The notes under the pieces: generated by a model
Seen by the model: the letters and a program-made list of their open reading frames with translations, nothing else
What the model was told of the DNA's origin: nothing
The model's database searches: none
From: JAICYJ01 sp045806525
Lineage (GTDB): Bacteria; Actinomycetota; Thermoleophilia; Gaiellales; JAICJC01
Direction of reading: 5' to 3'
DNA length: 32,312 nt
Assembly: GCA_045806525.1 (NCBI GenBank)
Contig: JBJMJD010000055.1
Span: 1 to 32,312 of the forward strand
Shown here: positions 1-7,421 of the stretch, in pieces
Position numbering within the stretch: the stretch's first letter is position 1
Layout of the letters: every line of letters begins with the position of its first letter
Made by a program: the position numbers and the translations under genes

Positions 1-683
1 AGGATCCGGTTGACGCTCTCCTCGAGCGCACGCCCGGCGCCCACGTCGTCCAGCGCCCGGGCCTGCAGCCGCAGCAGCGAGGCCACCGTCTGCAGGTTGT
101 TCTTGACCCGGTGGTGGATCTCCTGAACGGCCAGCGACTCCAGCTCCGACACCCGCGCCCGCGTCTGCTCGTACAGCTTCGCGTTCTCGATCGCCTGCCC
201 GACCTGCCCTGCGATCGCAGTCAGCAGCGCCACCTCGTCGTCGCCGAAGGCACGCGGCAGCCGGGTGCGCACGTTCAGCGCCCCCTCCAGCCGGTCGCGC
301 GCGTGCACCGGCACGGCCAGGATCGACTCATACTCGTCCTCGGGCAGGTTGGGGAAGCCCACGAAGCGCGCGTCGAGGTGCGCCGCCTCGGCGATCATGA
401 CCGGACGGCCCTCGGCCGCCGACGTCCCGGTGATGCCCTCGCCCAGGTGCATGCGCGGGCGGTGGCTGGGATCGCCGAAGCGCCCATCGTGGGTGGCGCG
501 CAGCTCCAGCACGTCGTCCGTCTCGTCGTACAGGTAGACGAAGCAGGCGTCCGCCTCGAGCGCGGAGGTGACCTTGGCGGCGATCCGCTCGAACACGACG
601 TCGAGATCGAGCGAGGAGTTGACCGCGGCGATCGTGTCGGTGAGCAGCTCGAGGTGGCGAGCCGTACGGTCGGTGGCGGCCAT
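1..683 (-). CDS. GAF-domain sensor histidine kinase (HisKA_2/PdtaS-like), 3' part missing
   Basis: Partial gene running off the left edge; 227 residues are visible from the ATG at 683. Residues about 20-165 form a GAF domain (GEGITG at 82-87, the IENAKLYEQ exit helix at 165-173). This is followed by an H-box reading EIHHRVKNNLQTV at 188-200, with the phospho-acceptor His at 190 or 191, which is characteristic of HisKA_2/HWE kinases such as mycobacterial PdtaS. The ATPase domain lies outside the window. In this family the kinase autophosphorylates on His and passes phosphate to a response regulator, often an ANTAR antiterminator; that partner is not visible here. The start is supported by a TACACT -10 element ending 5 nt upstream, which implies a leaderless mRNA. 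No transmembrane segment is seen, so it is probably cytosolic. The signal bound by the GAF domain is unknown. Confidence 0.85.
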   Translation of the reverse strand, partial: MAATDRTARHLELLTDTIAAVNSSLDLDVVFERIAAKVTSALEADACFVYLYDETDDVLELRATHDGRFGDPSHRPRMHLGEGITGTSAAEGRPVMIAEAAHLDARFVGFPNLPEDEYESILAVPVHARDRLEGALNVRTRLPRAFGDDEVALLTAIAGQVGQAIENAKLYEQTRARVSELESLAVQEIHHRVKNNLQTVASLLRLQARALDDVGAGRALEESVNRI

Positions 684-711
684 AGGTGAGTGTAGATGCG
701 CAGCTTCCCGC
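684..711 (-). promoter_or_regulatory. leaderless promoter of the GAF histidine kinase
   Basis: On the minus strand TACACT (694-689) ends 5 nt before the ATG, so transcription should begin at or next to the start codon. Upstream lie GCGCATC and GCGGGAAGC (711-703). The same arrangement recurs upstream of sufS near 28.95 kb. There is no TTGACA-like -35. Confidence 0.6.
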
Positions 712-718
712 ATATGCG
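709..718. promoter_or_regulatory. 10-bp perfect palindrome between divergent genes
   Basis: CGCATATGCG lies between the histidine kinase and DNA ligase starts, about 15 bp upstream of the kinase -10 element and 11 bp upstream of the ligase ATG. It could be an operator acting on one or both genes. A 10-bp palindrome can occur by chance, so this is weak. Confidence 0.25.
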
Positions 719-729
719 AGAGTGCGGCC

Positions 730-1671
730 ATGACACTTCCGCTGAAGCCACCGATCAAGCCCCAGCTGGCCAAGCCCCAGGACGAGCTGCCCGCGGGCGA
801 GGGCTGGTGCTACGAGCCCAAGCTGGACGGATTCCGGACGATCGTCTTCGTCGACGGCGACTCGCACCTGCTGCAGTCCCGGAACGGCAAGCCGATGGAC
901 CGCTACTTCCCGGAGCTGCGCTTCCCACCCGGCCGCTACGTGCTGGACGGCGAGCTGATCATCCCCGACGGCGAGGGCGAGGACTTCGAGGCGCTCCAGA
1001 ACCGCATCCATCCGGCCGCCTCGCGCGTGCAGATGCTGGCCGAGCAGACGCCGGCGCGCTTCGTCGCGTTCGACCTGCTCGCGCACGACGATGCCGTCAC
1101 GCTCGACCAGCCGCTGGCCGCACGGCGAGCGCTGCTCGAGCAGGTCGTGGCCGACCCGGTGATCCTGATCGATCAGACCACCGACCCGAAGCGCGCGGCG
1201 CGCTGGCTGCAGGGGCGCGAGGGCGTCGTCGCCAAGGTTGACGACGCTCCCTACCGCCCGGGTGAGCGCGTGGGCATGGTGAAGGTGCGCCGGCGGCGCA
1301 CGATCGACGCCGTCGCCATCGGCTGGCGCGAACGCAAGGCCGGCGGCGCCGTCGCCTCGCTGATCCTGGCCCTCTATGACGCGGACGGCGAGCTGCGGCA
1401 CGTCGGGCACACCTCCGGTTTCACGGCCAAACGCGCGCGCGAGCTGCTCGATGTCGTCAGGCCGCTCGAGACCGGCGAGCACGGCGAGCCCGGGCCTAAC
1501 CGCTGGACCGGCGAGCGCGAGACCGCCTGGCACAGCCTGCGGCCGGAGCTGGTCTGCGAGGTGCAGATCGAGCACACCAGCGGCGGGCGCATCCGCCACG
1601 GCGCGAAGCTGCTGCGCTTCCGCGACGACAAGCTCCCCTCGGAGTGTCTCGTCGACCAGATGGATCGATGA
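730..1671 (+). CDS. ATP-dependent DNA ligase (LigC-like)
   Basis: A 313-residue nucleotidyltransferase that seals DNA nicks through a ligase-AMP intermediate. Motif I is at 28-36, with the adenylated Lys in KLDG at 31-34. Motif III is VLDGELII, motif IV is EGVVAK and motif V is around MVKVRRRRTIDAVAIGW. A C-terminal OB-fold region follows, ending DDKLPSECLVDQ. The length matches the small two-domain actinobacterial LigC ligases; there is no attached LigD polymerase or nuclease domain and no Ku gene nearby. The ATG at 730 is chosen because the protein then begins just before the conserved core; a longer reading to 568 would run through the divergent promoter and kinase start. It overlaps the next gene by 4 nt (ATGA), so the two are probably co-translated. 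The exact repair pathway is inference. Confidence 0.88.
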   Translation: MTLPLKPPIKPQLAKPQDELPAGEGWCYEPKLDGFRTIVFVDGDSHLLQSRNGKPMDRYFPELRFPPGRYVLDGELIIPDGEGEDFEALQNRIHPAASRVQMLAEQTPARFVAFDLLAHDDAVTLDQPLAARRALLEQVVADPVILIDQTTDPKRAARWLQGREGVVAKVDDAPYRPGERVGMVKVRRRRTIDAVAIGWRERKAGGAVASLILALYDADGELRHVGHTSGFTAKRARELLDVVRPLETGEHGEPGPNRWTGERETAWHSLRPELVCEVQIEHTSGGRIRHGAKLLRFRDDKLPSECLVDQMDR

Positions 1672-2459
1672 TCGCGCCCGGCCCGCCGGCGATCACGCTC
1701 GCACACCTGTCCGACCTGCACTTCGGCACTGAGGACTGGACGATGGCGGCGGCGCTGCTGGACGAGATCGCGGAGCTGCGCCCACGCCTGACCGTGGTCA
1801 GCGGCGACCTCACGCAGCGCGCCCGGCGCCGCCAGTTCGCCGCCGCCCGCGCCTACCTCGACCGGCTGGGCCCGCTGCTGGTCGTGCCGGGCAACCACGA
1901 CATCCCGCTCTACGACGTCACGCGGCGGGCGCTGTCACCGATGGGCCGCTACCGGTCGATGGTGACCGACGAGCTGAACCCCTTCGTCGTGGACGGCGAC
2001 CTGGCCGTGCTGGGGCTGAACACCACCAGGCCGGGGCGCTGGAAGGAGGGCAGCATCTCACCGGCCCAGGTGGAGCTGATCGGGACGAGCTTCGCCGGCG
2101 CGCCCGCCGCGGCGCGGCGGGTTCTCGTCACCCACCACCCGTTCCTGCCGCCGCCGTTGCTGCCCCGGGCGATCGTGGTGCACGGCCGCACGGCGGCGCT
2201 TCGGGCGATCCGCGAGGCGGGCGTGGAGCTGCTTTTGGCCGGGCACCTGCACGTGGGCTACGCCGACGTGGTCGGCGGCGCCGGCGGGCCGCTGTCGGTG
2301 CAGGCCGGAACCGCGTTCTCGCGCCGGCGCCGCGGGCAGCCCAACGCCTACAACGTGATCACGCTCGACGAGGCCGGCGTCGGGGTGCAGCCACGGGTCT
2401 GGGACGGCAGCGGCTTCCGGCCGGCGGCCGGGCCGGGCGCCCCGCAGGGAGACGCCTGA
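1668..2459 (+). CDS. calcineurin-like metallophosphoesterase (CpdA/class III PDE type)
   Basis: A 263-residue protein with the full dinuclear-metal motif set: D16-x-H18 (SDLHFG), GD at 46-47 (VSGDLTQ), GNHD at 75-78, HH at 156-157 (VTHHPF) and GHLH at 192-195. The order and spacing fit the class III cyclic-nucleotide phosphodiesterase/CpdA branch, but the substrate cannot be read from the sequence; 2',3'-cNMPs, cAMP or other phosphoesters are possible. The start at 1668 overlaps the ligase stop as ATGA and is preferred to an upstream in-frame start at 1644 that adds eight non-conserved residues. Translational coupling to a ligase could suggest end-processing of DNA or RNA, which is inference only. 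It is convergent with glnA. Confidence 0.85.
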   Translation: MIAPGPPAITLAHLSDLHFGTEDWTMAAALLDEIAELRPRLTVVSGDLTQRARRRQFAAARAYLDRLGPLLVVPGNHDIPLYDVTRRALSPMGRYRSMVTDELNPFVVDGDLAVLGLNTTRPGRWKEGSISPAQVELIGTSFAGAPAAARRVLVTHHPFLPPPLLPRAIVVHGRTAALRAIREAGVELLLAGHLHVGYADVVGGAGGPLSVQAGTAFSRRRRGQPNAYNVITLDEAGVGVQPRVWDGSGFRPAAGPGAPQGDA

Positions 2460-2480
2460 CCCGGCTTGCCGGTCGATCGG

Positions 2481-3845
2481 CTAGAGCATCGGCAGGTAGC
2501 GGTCGAGCTCCCAGGCCGACAGCTGCACCCGGTACTCGTCCCACTCGAGCCGCTTCAGCGCCAGCAGCCGGTCGCGGAGCTCGGGGCCGAGCGCCTTTTC
2601 GACCACCTCGGACTCCTCGGCGGCCGCGATCGCCTCGCCCAGGCTCTCGGGCAGCGACTCTATGCCGAGCGACCGTCGCTCGGGCGCGGTCAGCTCGTAG
2701 AGGTTGGTCTCCATCGGATCGGGCAGCTGGTAGCCGCGCTCGATTCCCTCCAGCCCGGCGTGCAGCAGCCCGGCGAACGCCAGATACGGGTTGCAGGCGG
2801 GATCGGGGCAGCGGATCTCGGCGCGAGTCGCCTTCTCCTTGCCGGGGTGGTACAGCGGCACCCTGATCAGCGCGGAGCGGTTGCGCCGCGACCAGGCCAC
2901 GTAGACCGGCGCCTCGTAGCCCGGTACCAGCCGCTTGTAGCTGTTCACCCACTGCGCGAACAGCAGCGAGATCTCCCGGGCGTGCCGTAGCTGGCCGGCG
3001 ATGAAGCTCTTCGCCACGTCGGACAGATACCAGGGATCGTCGGCATCGAAGAACGCGTTCGAGTCGCCGATGAACAGCGACTGGTGCGTGTGCATGCCGG
3101 AGCCGTTCTCGCCGAACAGCGGCTTGGGCATGAAGGTGGCGTGCAGGCCGTGCCGCTGCGCGACCTCCTTCACCAGCGAGCGGTAGGTCATGCAGTGGTC
3201 GGCCATCTGCAGCGCGTCCGCGTAGCGGATGTCGATCTCGTGCTGGCTGGGGCCGACCTCGTGGTGCAGGTACTCGACCGGGATGCCCATCTCCTCGAGC
3301 GCCAGCACGATCTCCTTACGCAGGTTGACCGCGGCGTCCATGGTCGTGTCCTCGAAGTAGCCGCCCGCGTCAAGCGTGTGCGGCCGGCCCTGCTCGTCCA
3401 TCCGGAACAGGAAGAACTCGAGCTCGGGGCCGATCTTGAAGCTGTCGAAGCCGAGGCCGGCCATGCGGTCGAGCGCGCTTCGCAGCACCTGCCGGGAGTC
3501 GGCCTCATACGGCTCCCCGTCGGGCGTGCGGATGTCGCAGAACATCCGCGCCGAGGCGTGCTCGCCCGACTCCGGCGGCATCATCCTGAAGGTGGAGGGA
3601 TCCGGCATGGCGATCATGTCGGACTCCTCGATCGCGTTGAAGCCGGTCACCGATGACCCGTCGAAGCCCATGCCGTGGTCGAGTGCCGACGCCAGCTCGT
3701 CACGCGTGATTGCGAAGCTCTTGAGCCGCCCGACCAGATCGGTGAACCACAGCCGCACGAACTTGATCTCCGCCTCACCCACCTCGCGCAGCACCCGCTG
3801 GCGCGCCTCGGCGACCCCGGCCGTGGTGGTGTCGATCGTCTCCAT
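2481..3845 (-). CDS. glnA: type I glutamine synthetase (GSI-alpha-like)
   Basis: A 454-residue enzyme making glutamine from glutamate, ammonia and ATP as a dodecamer. Visible signatures are FDGSS (61-65), the metal/ATP-binding GPELEFFLF at 139-147, NGSGMHTHQSLF and the substrate/ATP loop KRLVPGYEAPVYVAWSRRNRS. The overall pattern is closest to Bacillus-type GSI-alpha, but Ala71 replaces the feedback-inhibition Arg (Arg62 in B. subtilis), within GFNAIEESD. NLYELTAPER near the C-terminus aligns with the adenylylation loop and has a Tyr, yet it lacks the usual NLYDLP context. The start at 3845 is chosen because AAGGGAG sits 6 nt upstream; an in-frame ATG at 3875 lies beyond the SD and next to the terminator T-tract. 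A paralogue using amines other than ammonia cannot be excluded. Confidence 0.9.
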   Translation of the reverse strand: METIDTTTAGVAEARQRVLREVGEAEIKFVRLWFTDLVGRLKSFAITRDELASALDHGMGFDGSSVTGFNAIEESDMIAMPDPSTFRMMPPESGEHASARMFCDIRTPDGEPYEADSRQVLRSALDRMAGLGFDSFKIGPELEFFLFRMDEQGRPHTLDAGGYFEDTTMDAAVNLRKEIVLALEEMGIPVEYLHHEVGPSQHEIDIRYADALQMADHCMTYRSLVKEVAQRHGLHATFMPKPLFGENGSGMHTHQSLFIGDSNAFFDADDPWYLSDVAKSFIAGQLRHAREISLLFAQWVNSYKRLVPGYEAPVYVAWSRRNRSALIRVPLYHPGKEKATRAEIRCPDPACNPYLAFAGLLHAGLEGIERGYQLPDPMETNLYELTAPERRSLGIESLPESLGEAIAAAEESEVVEKALGPELRDRLLALKRLEWDEYRVQLSAWELDRYLPML

Positions 3846-3873
3846 CGTGCTCCCTTCGCTCGTTTCCGGGCAC

Positions 3874-3918
3874 AAAAAAACGCCCCCAGGTGGCTCCCGA
3901 CGGAGTCACCTGGAGGCG
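3874..3918 (-). terminator. strong intrinsic terminator inside the glnA 5' region
   Basis: On the minus strand a 17-position stem (CGCC/GGCG, a U-G wobble, CCAGGUG/CACCUGG, one A-C mismatch, CUCC/GGAG) closes a GUCG loop and runs straight into seven U residues (3880-3874). It ends only 28 nt before the glnA ATG and 88 nt after the HD-GYP stop. It either ends the upstream gene or, if the promoter at 3961-3966 is real, acts as an attenuator within the glnA leader. Confidence 0.85.
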
Positions 3919-3960
3919 TCATCGCCCCTCGCGGCCGGCGCCGTTGCCGACCGCACGAGC

Positions 3961-3966
3961 ACGATA
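3961..3966 (-). promoter_or_regulatory. candidate glnA -10 element
   Basis: TATCGT on the minus strand fits the TANNNT pattern and would start a leader of about 110 nt that contains the terminator hairpin. No convincing -35 is visible. It is the only good -10-like hexamer I see between the HD-GYP stop and the terminator. Confidence 0.35.
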
Positions 3967-4005
3967 GCCGATCGCGCGGATGGGGCGTCCCGGCGGAAGT
4001 TGGTG

Positions 4006-6126
4006 CTAGCCGGTCGCGGCGATCACCGCGGCCAGCACGTCCACGACCTGCGGGTCGAAGTCCCTGCCCGAGCAGCGGCGCAGCTCTTGCATCGCCTCCT
4101 GTGAGGGTCGAGCCCTGCGGTACACGCGATCGGTGGTGATCGCGTCGTACGCGTCGCAGGCCAGGATCACACGCGCCCCCAGCGGGATCTCGGGTCCGGC
4201 CAGGCCGTTGGGATAGCCGCTGCCGTCCCAGTGCTCGTGGCAGCTGATCACCAGCTCCGCCGCGCCGGCCAGCGCCCGCACGGGCTCCAGGATCTGCGCG
4301 CCCAGCTGCGGATGGGTCTTCATCACCGCCCACTCCGACGTCGTCAACGGGCCCGGCTTGTTGAGGATCTCGGCCGGGATCCCGATCTTGCCGATGTCGT
4401 GCAGGGCCGCGGCCACGCTGATGTCGCGCAGCTCGGAGCCGGCCACCCCCAGCCGGTCGGCCACCGCCGTGCACAGGCCGACCAGGGCCTGGGCGTGGTC
4501 GTTGGTGTAGGCGTCCTTCGCGTCCAGCGCGTTGCCGAGGGCCTGCATGGTGGCCAGGAACGACGTGTCGAGCTCGTCGTAGAGGGCGCGGTTGGTGATC
4601 GCGAGCAGTGCCTGGTCGGCGATGCCGAGCAGCATCCGCTGGTCGCGCGGAGAGATCGGCCCGCGACGCGGCCCGCGCTGCACGATCACGGCACCGCGGT
4701 TGCGCGACCGCTCGCCGATCGCGATCACGGCATAGGTGGTGCCGGCCGGCGCGGCGTCCAGGCATCCGGTCAGGGCCGGGGTCTGGTCGAGATCGAGCGA
4801 CGCGATACCTCGCCCCGACAGCGCGGCCGCGAGCGGCTGGTCGGTGACGCGCAGCCTGGCGCGCATCAGGCGGTGCGCCTCGCGGGGCGTGTAGCCGACG
4901 GTGGTGGCGGGCACCAGCATCTCACCGTCGCGCTCCCAGATCGAGATGCCGGCGCACTCGACCAGCCGGTCGATCGCAATCGCGAGCATGGACGCGATGC
5001 CCTCGACGTTCTCCTGCAGCGACAGCGCAGCGCCCAGCTCGAGCAGCGCCTCCGAGATGTCGGCCGCCTCCTGCTGCTCGGCGATCAGGCGCACGTTCTC
5101 GCAGGCGATGGCGGCGTGCGCTGCGATCACCTCGAGCAGGCGCAGGTCGTCGTCGTCGAACCGAGCCAGGCCCTCCTTGCTGAGCACGATCACGCCCACG
5201 GATCCATGCTCGGACACCATCGGCGCCACCAGCATCGACTCGTCGATCGGTTCGGTGCCCGGGATGTCGACGCTGAAGGGCACGGCCGACGCGTCGTCGA
5301 CCCGCAATGGCTTCCTCGTCTCGAACACGCGGCCGGTGATGCCCTCGCCGACGGCGACGACCAGATCCTCGACGTCCTCGCCGGCGTAGATCTCGCCCAC
5401 GCCCATCAGGGCGGCCGGGAGCAGCATGTCTCCGTCCCGGGAAACCACGTAGAAGCGGCACGAGTGGTAGTCGATCAGCGTATGCAGCTGACCGACCACG
5501 ATCCGCCCCACCTCGGGCAGCGATCGCACACCGATGAAGGCTCCGGCCAGCGATCGCACGAGCTGCATCTGCTCCAGCGCCCGGTCGCCGCGTGCGGCCT
5601 GCCCGGGCGCGATTGCCTGCTCCAGCAGCATGTACTCGCGCGCAGCCGACACGGCGGCCACCATCTCCAGACAGGAGGCAAGATGCGCGGTAAGGGCGGC
5701 GGCGCAGGCCTGGTCGACCTCGGACAGCCGGCGGCCGGGATGCGCGGTGGCGGCGATCACGTGGCTGACCGCGCCGTCGGACACGATCGGCACCGCGACC
5801 AGCTGCAGCCGGCCGAACGCGCCCTGCGTGACCCCGCTGCCATGCCCGTCGCAGAGCTCGACCGCGGCGGCCATGCGGGCATCGCCGACCCGATTGGGCC
5901 GGGCTCCGGAGCGGGCCCAGCGACCCTCGCAGGCGATGCCGGTCTCGGTCAGCTTGACCGCTGCGACGGCATCCAGCGCGAGCAGGCGCCCGAATGCGCC
6001 GCAGCCTGCCTCCAGCAGCGCGGCGCGCTCACGTTTGGAGCTGAGTTCGGCGAGGGTCGCCACGAGGTCCAGCGAGGCGTCGGACGCGTCGGCCGGGACG
6101 GCGGTGACCCGAGTACGGTGAGGCAT
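4006..6126 (-). CDS. triple GAF-like / HD-GYP cyclic-di-GMP phosphodiesterase
   Basis: A 706-residue cytosolic protein. A degenerate GAF-like module occupies about 20-160, a clear GAF domain about 205-347 (EGITGRVFETRKPLRV at 261-276) and another GAF-like region about 360-512. The C-terminal HD-GYP domain (about 520-706) has HDIGK at 576-580, H605, H630 and H632, GSGYP at 635-639 and D659 in CDAYDAITTDRVYR. These residues form the di-iron phosphodiesterase site that degrades c-di-GMP to GMP or pGpG. There is no receiver domain or membrane span, so input is presumably a ligand bound by the GAF modules. TAGGTT lies 8 nt upstream of the ATG, suggesting a leaderless mRNA. It lies upstream of glnA on the same strand, but a terminator separates them. 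Confidence 0.9.
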   Translation of the reverse strand: MPHRTRVTAVPADASDASLDLVATLAELSSKRERAALLEAGCGAFGRLLALDAVAAVKLTETGIACEGRWARSGARPNRVGDARMAAAVELCDGHGSGVTQGAFGRLQLVAVPIVSDGAVSHVIAATAHPGRRLSEVDQACAAALTAHLASCLEMVAAVSAAREYMLLEQAIAPGQAARGDRALEQMQLVRSLAGAFIGVRSLPEVGRIVVGQLHTLIDYHSCRFYVVSRDGDMLLPAALMGVGEIYAGEDVEDLVVAVGEGITGRVFETRKPLRVDDASAVPFSVDIPGTEPIDESMLVAPMVSEHGSVGVIVLSKEGLARFDDDDLRLLEVIAAHAAIACENVRLIAEQQEAADISEALLELGAALSLQENVEGIASMLAIAIDRLVECAGISIWERDGEMLVPATTVGYTPREAHRLMRARLRVTDQPLAAALSGRGIASLDLDQTPALTGCLDAAPAGTTYAVIAIGERSRNRGAVIVQRGPRRGPISPRDQRMLLGIADQALLAITNRALYDELDTSFLATMQALGNALDAKDAYTNDHAQALVGLCTAVADRLGVAGSELRDISVAAALHDIGKIGIPAEILNKPGPLTTSEWAVMKTHPQLGAQILEPVRALAGAAELVISCHEHWDGSGYPNGLAGPEIPLGARVILACDAYDAITTDRVYRRARPSQEAMQELRRCSGRDFDPQVVDVLAAVIAATG

Positions 6127-6481
6127 CTGCAGGGAACCTAGGCGATGACGTCGAAGATATGCAATCCCCAGTTCCGGGTAACAGCTCTACTGCAAACCTG
6201 ATACCTGCTGCTGGAGCCGTCGCCAAGGGGCGAAACCGGCTCAGCCCGCGGCCCATGCCGTCCGGCCACTCATTGATACTGCAACCACCGCAGCCGTGAA
6301 CGATCGCATCACCGCCACCCCGGTCCATCCCGCCAACGGCGCCGGCAACGCCACCTCGCCGGCAGCTGCCTGGTGCGACTGGTGGCCCTGGCTGTACGCG
6401 ATCGACCCGCAGCGGCCCTGGTCGAACCGAACACCGCTGCCGCCGGTATCGGTCTCCACCGATACCCATTAGATATACGGC
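6127..6481. other. 355-nt intergenic region with one strong hairpin
   Basis: It separates the divergent HD-GYP and CDF genes, and I find no convincing coding region in it. A 9-bp stem with one bulge (6210-6219 with 6237-6245, core GAGCCG/CGGCTC) encloses a second stem CGCC/GGCG (6221-6224 with 6229-6232). Flanking sequence includes a short imperfect repeat of CAGGT/TCAGGT on the minus strand. I could not match it to a riboswitch consensus I know, including c-di-GMP-I, NiCo and yybP-ykoY. A 72-codon minus-strand frame (6241-6459) has no SD and no recognisable features. Confidence 0.35.
6445..6466. promoter_or_regulatory. perfect 9-bp inverted repeat in the CDF exporter promoter
   Basis: GGTATCGGT (6445-6453) and its exact complement ACCGATACC (6458-6466) are separated by CTCC. 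The repeat ends 3 bp before TAGATA (6470-6475), a -10-like hexamer 6 nt upstream of the exporter ATG. It would therefore cover the -35/spacer region, as expected for an operator of a metal-responsive repressor or MerR-type activator. The regulator is not identifiable in this window. Confidence 0.5.
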
Positions 6482-7420
6482 ATGGCGCACGCCCACCACC
6501 ACGGGCACCACCACCCTCAACTCGATCGCGAACGCGGCCGCCGCGGGCTGACGATCGCCCTGGGCCTGACGCTGGCCGTGTTCGCCGCGGAGGTGCTGGG
6601 CGGACTGGCAGGCGGCAGCCTGGCGCTGCTGGCCGACGCAGGCCACATGCTGACCGACGCGGCCGCGCTCCTGCTGGCGCTGCTGGCCGGGTGGATGGCG
6701 AGCCGTCCCGCCCGCGGCCGGCGCACCTTCGGCTGGCAGCGAGCCGAGATCCTGGCCGCGCTGGCCAACGGCCTGGTGCTGGTGCTGATCGCGGCCGCCA
6801 CGCTGTATGCCGCCCTGCAGAGGATGTCCGACCCGCCCACGGTCAAGGGTGGCATCACGCTGCTGGTCGCGACCGCCGGTCTCGTGTTCAACCTGGCGTC
6901 TGGCGGGGTGCTGATGCGGTCGGGCGGCGGCCTCAACGTGCGGGCGGCGCTGCGCCACGTGCTGGCCGATGCGCTCTCCTCGTTCGGCGTGATCCTGGCG
7001 GCGCTCTGCATCATCGCCTTCGGCTGGCAGATCGCCGACCCCCTGGTCAGCATCGCGATCGCGGTCATGATCCTGCTGGCCGCCGTCTCGATCGTGCGCG
7101 AGTCGCTGGAGGTACTGCTGGAGGCGGCGCCGCCTGGCATCGACGTGGAGCGGATGGGTCAGGCGATGGCGGGAGTGGACGGCGTCATCGAGGTGCACGA
7201 CCTGCACGTGTGGACGGTCACGTCCGGCTTCGCCGCAGTCGCCGCGCACGTCACGGTGGCTGCGAGCGCGGAGCCGTCGCTGGTGCGGCGCCGCATGGCT
7301 GAGATGCTCGAGCGGCACTTCGGCGTCACGCACTCCACGCTGCAGGTGGAGCGGGAGGGCACCGAGCACGCGCTGCTGCAGATCCGCCGCGGCGACGACG
7401 CCGCGGGCGCGGACCACTGA
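6482..7420 (+). CDS. cation diffusion facilitator, zinc/cadmium/cobalt exporter (CzcD/ZitB-like)
   Basis: A 312-residue inner-membrane metal/proton antiporter. The N-terminus is His-rich (MAHAHHHGHHHPQ, residues 1-13). About six transmembrane segments lie between residues 22 and 210. The transport site is visible as H55-x3-D59 (HMLTD) in TM2 and H159-x3-D163 (HVLAD) in TM5; the His-Asp arrangement in both helices is typical of Zn/Cd-selective members rather than the DD pair of Mn/Fe exporters. The C-terminal domain (about 215-300, with DLHVWTVTSG) is the ferredoxin-like cytoplasmic metal-binding dimer domain. It is a single-gene unit convergent with the DUF4446 gene. The inverted repeat immediately upstream suggests metal-dependent control. 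Confidence 0.92.
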   Translation: MAHAHHHGHHHPQLDRERGRRGLTIALGLTLAVFAAEVLGGLAGGSLALLADAGHMLTDAAALLLALLAGWMASRPARGRRTFGWQRAEILAALANGLVLVLIAAATLYAALQRMSDPPTVKGGITLLVATAGLVFNLASGGVLMRSGGGLNVRAALRHVLADALSSFGVILAALCIIAFGWQIADPLVSIAIAVMILLAAVSIVRESLEVLLEAAPPGIDVERMGQAMAGVDGVIEVHDLHVWTVTSGFAAVAAHVTVAASAEPSLVRRRMAEMLERHFGVTHSTLQVEREGTEHALLQIRRGDDAAGADH

Positions 7421-7421
7421 C

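Noticed and set aside
328..1599. Minus-strand 423-codon frame across the DNA ligase
   Set aside because: No motifs and biased composition; the ligase on the plus strand has every catalytic motif.
3846..3922. Leader peptide starting at ATG 3922 (minus) over the glnA terminator
   Set aside because: The frame has no stop before glnA and runs on inside it, and it has no SD, so it is not a convincing attenuation peptide.
4231..6141. Long plus-strand open frame (636 codons) opposite the HD-GYP gene
   Set aside because: Antisense shadow of a high-GC gene; His/Arg/Gly-rich with no domain, while the minus strand encodes an intact GAF/HD-GYP protein.
6241..6459. Minus-strand 72-codon frame in the HD-GYP/CDF gap
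   Set aside because: No SD or homology cue, and it spans the exporter inverted repeat.
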